Shown one piece after another: positions 14,007 to 17,749 of a stretch of DNA of 17,749 nt. The notes below the pieces were generated by a model. That model did no database searches and was not told where the DNA came from. It saw only the letters and a program-made list of their open reading frames with translations. Source of the stretch: JANQRA01 sp035762545 (GTDB lineage Bacteria > Actinomycetota > Acidimicrobiia > Spongiisociales > ZC4RG35); NCBI GenBank assembly GCA_035762545.1, contig DASTOM010000016.1, forward strand, positions 1 to 17,749. Direction: 5' to 3'. Position numbers and translations under genes: made by a program. Each line of letters opens with the position of its first letter. Within the stretch, counting starts at the first letter, position 1.

Positions 14007-14575
14007 TGTCCAGAGCCACTGCTCTGGAGTCGATTCTCATCAGCCCTCCCGAGGAAGCAGCACCGCGACTGTTGGGATCGTTGCTGGTGTCACGAGCCGA
14101 CGACGCCGAGGTCGTGGTTCGGATCACAGAGGTCGAGGCCTACAAGGGCTCGGACGATCCGGCGTCGCATGCCTACCGAGGCGAGACGCCACGGAACACC
14201 TCCATGTTCCAGCGCCCTGGCACCCTCTATGTCTATCGATCGTACGGGATTCACAACTGCGCCAATACCGCAGCCGGGCCCGAGGGCGTCGGGTGGGGGA
14301 TCCTGATACGCGGCGGAGAGGTGGTCGATGGATCGGCTGTCGCCGCCCGACGGCGGGGTCTCCGCACCGATCTCGCCAACGGGCCGGGAAAGCTGTGTCA
14401 GGCACTGGGGATCCAAATCGAGCACAACGGGATCGACCTGCTCGCCCCGACGTCGGTGATCCGTCTCGAGCCGGGGGAGACTCCGGACTACATCATGGCC
14501 ACGCCCCGGATCGGCATTTCAAAAGCGAAGGACAAGCCCTGGCGATTCGTTGCCGTCTCCCAGTTGTCGGCGTGA
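14006..14575 (+). CDS. DNA-3-methyladenine glycosylase (AAG/MPG family)
   Basis: Removes alkylated or deaminated purines (3-methyladenine, hypoxanthine) from DNA, starting base excision repair. The 189-residue protein matches the AAG fold: ARLLG-like APRLLGSLLV, RITEVEAY with the likely catalytic E44, DDPASHAYRGETPRN, PGTLYVYRSYGIHNCAN (aromatic base-flipping pocket), GPGKLCQALGI, and the C-terminal TPRIGISKAKDKPWRF. The segment GWGILIRGGEVVDG replaces the usual AVLIRA-EP. The start is ATG in a TGATG overlap with pheT, and GGGGAG lies 4 nt upstream as ribosome binding site; a TTG one codon earlier is ignored. It is a DNA-repair gene within a translation operon, where it is probably co-transcribed by coupling with pheT. 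Confidence 0.93.
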   Translation: MSRATALESILISPPEEAAPRLLGSLLVSRADDAEVVVRITEVEAYKGSDDPASHAYRGETPRNTSMFQRPGTLYVYRSYGIHNCANTAAGPEGVGWGILIRGGEVVDGSAVAARRRGLRTDLANGPGKLCQALGIQIEHNGIDLLAPTSVIRLEPGETPDYIMATPRIGISKAKDKPWRFVAVSQLSA

Positions 14576-14594
14576 CTGACCGCCGGTTTACCCT
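14564..14594 (+). promoter_or_regulatory. candidate promoter of tyrS
   Basis: TTGTCG (14564-14569) and TACCCT (14589-14594, TANNNT) are separated by 19 nt, longer than ideal. The -10 ends 9 nt before the tyrS ATG, which lacks a ribosome binding site. A near-leaderless transcript is possible; tyrS may also be read from the upstream operon. Confidence 0.3.
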
Positions 14595-14603
14595 GCCCTG
14601 ACC

Positions 14604-15791
14604 ATGGCCAACCCCCAGCTCGAGACAGCCATCCGACACGCCGACACGGTGGTTCCCGAGTCAGACCTCGAAGCCAAGCTCGACCTGAGTCGCCCACTCC
14701 GTGTCAAACTCGGCCTCGATCCCACCGCGCCGTCGGTCACCCTCGGTTGGGCGGTGGTGCTGCGCAAGCTCCGCGAATTCCAGGAGATGGGCCACACCGC
14801 AGTGCTCATCGTCGGTGACTTCACCGCACAGGTCGGTGACCCATCGCTCCGTGGAGCACAACGGAAACGTCTGTCGGCCGAAGAAGTGAACGGTTACGCC
14901 GAGAACGTCCTCGGTCAGTTCGAGAAGGTCCTCCTCCCCGAGAATCTGGAGATCCGGCGCAACTCGGAATGGCTGGCCGGGCTCGACATGTATGGGCTCC
15001 TGGAGCTGACCTCGTCAGCCACCGTCGCTCAGATGCTCGAGCGTTCCGACTTCGCCAAACGGTACGAGGACGGCAGCCCCATCTCGGTCATGGAGTTCCT
15101 CTACCCCCTTCTGCAGGGATACGACTCCGTGGCGATCGAAGCTGACATCGAGCTCGGTGGCAGCGACCAGCTCTGGAACCTGATGATGGGTCGAATCGTC
15201 CAGGAGCGTTTTGGTCAGGAGCCGCAGGTCGCGCTGACCATGCCGCTCCTTGTAGGGACCGACGGGGTCAACAAGATGTCTCAGAGTCTCGGCAACTACA
15301 TCGGGGTGACCGACGAGCCCGCCGAGATGTTCGGGAAGACGATGAGCATCCCCGATGAGTTGATGGGGGACTGGTTCAGATTGGCCGCCAACTTCGACGA
15401 TGACGCGGTGGACAGGATCGTTACCGGCCTCCAGTCCGGTGAGGTGCATCCGAACGAAGCCAAGCGCCACCTGGCCCGGTCGGTGGTGACGCTCTACTGG
15501 GGTGAGGAGGCGGGCCGGGCCGCCGAGAGTGAGTTCGATCGCGTATTCCGAGAAGGTGGCACTCCAAACGAGATCGAAGAGGTACGGGTGCCTCCGGGCG
15601 ATCCAGTTCATGTCCCCTCCTTGATACGGGACGCCTTCGGCCTGTCCGGCAGCGAGGCCCGAAGGCTCATCGATCAGGGTGCGGTGAGGCTGGGTGAAGA
15701 CGCTGTCGCCGCCCAGGAGATCGACCGTGCCAACCTGGTCGGACAGGTTCTACGGGTGGGTAAACGACGCTTTGTCCGCCTCGTCGATTGA
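14604..15791 (+). CDS. tyrS: tyrosyl-tRNA synthetase with an altered HIGH motif
   Basis: Class I synthetase that attaches tyrosine to tRNA(Tyr); it acts as a dimer in the cytoplasm. The 395-residue chain resembles the TyrZ/Thermus-like subclass: KLGLDPTAP, GDFTAQVGDPS, the tyrosine pocket Y167, Q171 and D174 in FLYPLLQGYDS, GGSDQ (185-189), and a C-terminal S4 RNA-binding domain (about 336-395). Two signatures differ from the norm. The HIGH motif, usually HLGH after DPTAP, reads TLGW (46-49), and KMSKS reads KMSQS (224-228). GDPSLRGAQR also replaces GDPSGRSATR. The tyrosine-contacting residues are intact and there is no frameshift, so it is probably functional. The ATG has no ribosome binding site. 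Its stop lies 1 nt before the -35 hexamer (TTGGTT) of the first rRNA promoter. Confidence 0.92.
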   Translation: MANPQLETAIRHADTVVPESDLEAKLDLSRPLRVKLGLDPTAPSVTLGWAVVLRKLREFQEMGHTAVLIVGDFTAQVGDPSLRGAQRKRLSAEEVNGYAENVLGQFEKVLLPENLEIRRNSEWLAGLDMYGLLELTSSATVAQMLERSDFAKRYEDGSPISVMEFLYPLLQGYDSVAIEADIELGGSDQLWNLMMGRIVQERFGQEPQVALTMPLLVGTDGVNKMSQSLGNYIGVTDEPAEMFGKTMSIPDELMGDWFRLAANFDDDAVDRIVTGLQSGEVHPNEAKRHLARSVVTLYWGEEAGRAAESEFDRVFREGGTPNEIEEVRVPPGDPVHVPSLIRDAFGLSGSEARRLIDQGAVRLGEDAVAAQEIDRANLVGQVLRVGKRRFVRLVD

Positions 15792-15792
15792 C

Positions 15793-15821
15793 TTGGTTTA
15801 GATACGGGCTTGTTCTATAAT
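15793..15821 (+). promoter_or_regulatory. rRNA operon promoter P1
   Basis: TTGGTT (15793-15798), a 17-nt spacer, and a perfect TATAAT (15816-15821). This is the strongest promoter in the window and starts RNA near 15828, about 490 nt before 16S. Its -35 lies immediately after the tyrS stop. TTGACT at 15788 overlaps the stop but would be 22 nt from the -10, too far. Confidence 0.75.
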
Positions 15822-15831
15822 TCACAAAGCA

Positions 15832-15880
15832 CGAGCCACCGCTCGCGCATCCGCTCACGGCGGAGCCCCTGTTTCGGGCT
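15832..15880 (+). other. two short hairpins between the rRNA promoters
   Basis: CGAGC (15832-15836) and GCTCG (15841-15845) pair around CACC. AGCCC (15864-15868) and GGGCT (15876-15880) pair around a 7-nt loop. The second is followed by a partly T-rich stretch and might act as a weak tyrS terminator, but no clean T tract is present. Confidence 0.3.
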
Positions 15881-15888
15881 GCGTCGTC

Positions 15889-15917
15889 TTGTTTCTGCTC
15901 AGAGGTCGCGGTATGAT
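15889..15917 (+). promoter_or_regulatory. rRNA operon promoter P2
   Basis: TTGTTT (15889-15894), a 17-nt spacer, and TATGAT (15912-15917). This second good promoter lies 96 nt after P1 and gives a start near 15924. Tandem promoters are usual for rRNA operons. Confidence 0.65.
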
Positions 15918-16021
15918 CGCCGACCGCTCTGAATCAGAACTGAACAGAAGGCGGGAGCCACGCGCCACCCGGGGAAACTCGGTTGACGCAGGCTGGGTTT
16001 GCTGGGCAAACTCGAACAAGA

Positions 16022-16037
16022 TCGGACACAGGTCCGA
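16022..16037 (+). promoter_or_regulatory. boxB-like hairpin of the rRNA leader
   Basis: TCGGAC (16022-16027) pairs with GTCCGA (16032-16037) around ACAG. It lies 11 nt before the boxA-like sequence, the arrangement of rRNA antitermination (nut-like) sites, where Nus factors bind the nascent RNA. Confidence 0.5.
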
Positions 16038-16047
16038 GATCCGGCTC

Positions 16048-16065
16048 CTTGACAACTGAACAATG
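16048..16065 (+). promoter_or_regulatory. boxA-like antitermination element
   Basis: CTTGACAACTGAACAATG resembles the conserved rRNA leader sequences of Gram-positive bacteria (of the form TTTGA-AACTGAATA) that recruit NusB/NusE to prevent premature termination. Its position between promoter and 16S and next to a boxB-like stem fits. Identification is by pattern only. Confidence 0.5.
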
Positions 16066-16070
16066 TGCCA

Positions 16071-16305
16071 ACGGAGTGTCTCTCATCGAGAGCCTCCGTT
16101 CGTGTTCGGCACAAGTGCCGAACACACAGCCAGCGATGCCCGCTCCTCACGTAAGGGTGGGAGTGGAGCATCACGGTGACGTGTGGGCCCGCTGCTTGCA
16201 GCGGGTTTAACAATCACTAAATGAGTAAATCAAGCTCGGGGTCCTCACGACCCCGGGACCCAAACACAAACCCTTCACTGACTTGAGGTTCGATCTTCGG
16301 ATCGA
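16071..16305 (+). other. array of hairpins in the pre-16S leader
   Basis: Five stem-loops follow one another. First, ACGGAG (16071-16076) and CTCTC pair with GAGAG and CTCCGT (ending 16099). Second, GTGTTCGGCA (16102-16111) pairs with TGCCGAACAC (16116-16125) around CAAG. Third, CCCGCTGC (16188-16195) pairs with GCAGCGGG (16198-16205). Fourth, CGGGGTC (16237-16243) pairs with GACCCCG (16249-16255). Fifth, TCGATC (16290-16295) pairs with GATCGA (16300-16305) around a TTCG tetraloop. They probably fold during transcription, helping 16S folding or RNase III processing. The rest of 15918-16316 has no gene I can see. Confidence 0.6.
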
Positions 16306-16316
16306 GCTGAATGAGT

Positions 16317-17749
<1,433 letters not shown>

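Noticed and set aside
15864..15900. Hairpin after tyrS as a strong intrinsic terminator
   Set aside because: The stem has only 5 bp and no continuous T tract follows; it lies between two rRNA promoters, so I list it only as a weak hairpin.

Overview
This window is a gene-dense, high-GC stretch in which every gene I can support reads on the + strand. It looks like a member of the Actinomycetota, probably Acidimicrobiia or a nearby deep lineage. The partial 16S rRNA at the right end carries actinobacterial signatures (for example the AGCTCGTAGGCGG block and TTACCTGGGTTTGACAT), and the ribosomal and riboflavin proteins have actinobacterial motif variants. This placement comes from reading motifs; I ran no search or tree.

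Layout. (1) 1-1456 is the accessory-looking edge: the 3' part of a DUF222/HNH endonuclease gene and a small cupin gene. (2) 1457-2076 has no long gene. It holds a 22-codon ORF behind the strongest Shine-Dalgarno sequence in the window, a 59-residue charged helical protein, and a terminator-like hairpin. (3) 2077-8401 is one tightly packed run: def, fmt, rpe, a receiver-GGDEF response regulator, then a complete riboflavin set ribD, ribE, ribBA, ribH. Overlaps of 1, 4 or 8 nt are common. (4) 8402-8683 is a promoter and long leader ending in a strong intrinsic terminator placed before infC, which looks like an attenuator. (5) 8684-15791 is a translation island: infC (apparent AUU start), rpmI, rplT, a TrmH/SpoU-type rRNA methyltransferase, pheS, pheT, a 3-methyladenine DNA glycosylase, and tyrS. 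(6) 15792-16316 is the rRNA operon promoter and leader, with two tandem promoters, boxB/boxA-like antitermination signals and a series of hairpins. The 16S rRNA follows and runs off the right edge.

How the genes fit together. def and fmt remove and add the formyl group used in bacterial translation initiation, IF3 controls initiation, bL35 and bL20 are large-subunit proteins, the methyltransferase probably modifies rRNA or tRNA, and PheST and TyrS charge tRNAs. The rib genes convert GTP and ribulose 5-phosphate to riboflavin, and rpe supplies or removes ribulose 5-phosphate next to them. No FMN riboswitch can lie directly upstream of ribD, because ribD starts at the base after the preceding stop codon.

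No mobile system, CRISPR array or clear novel multi-gene system is visible. The points most worth a second look are a TyrRS whose HIGH-type motif reads TLGW, the infC attenuator with a candidate antiterminator, the AUU start of infC, the short-ORF locus at 1548-1917, the response regulator inside the rpe-rib run, and a compensated double change in 16S helix 28.
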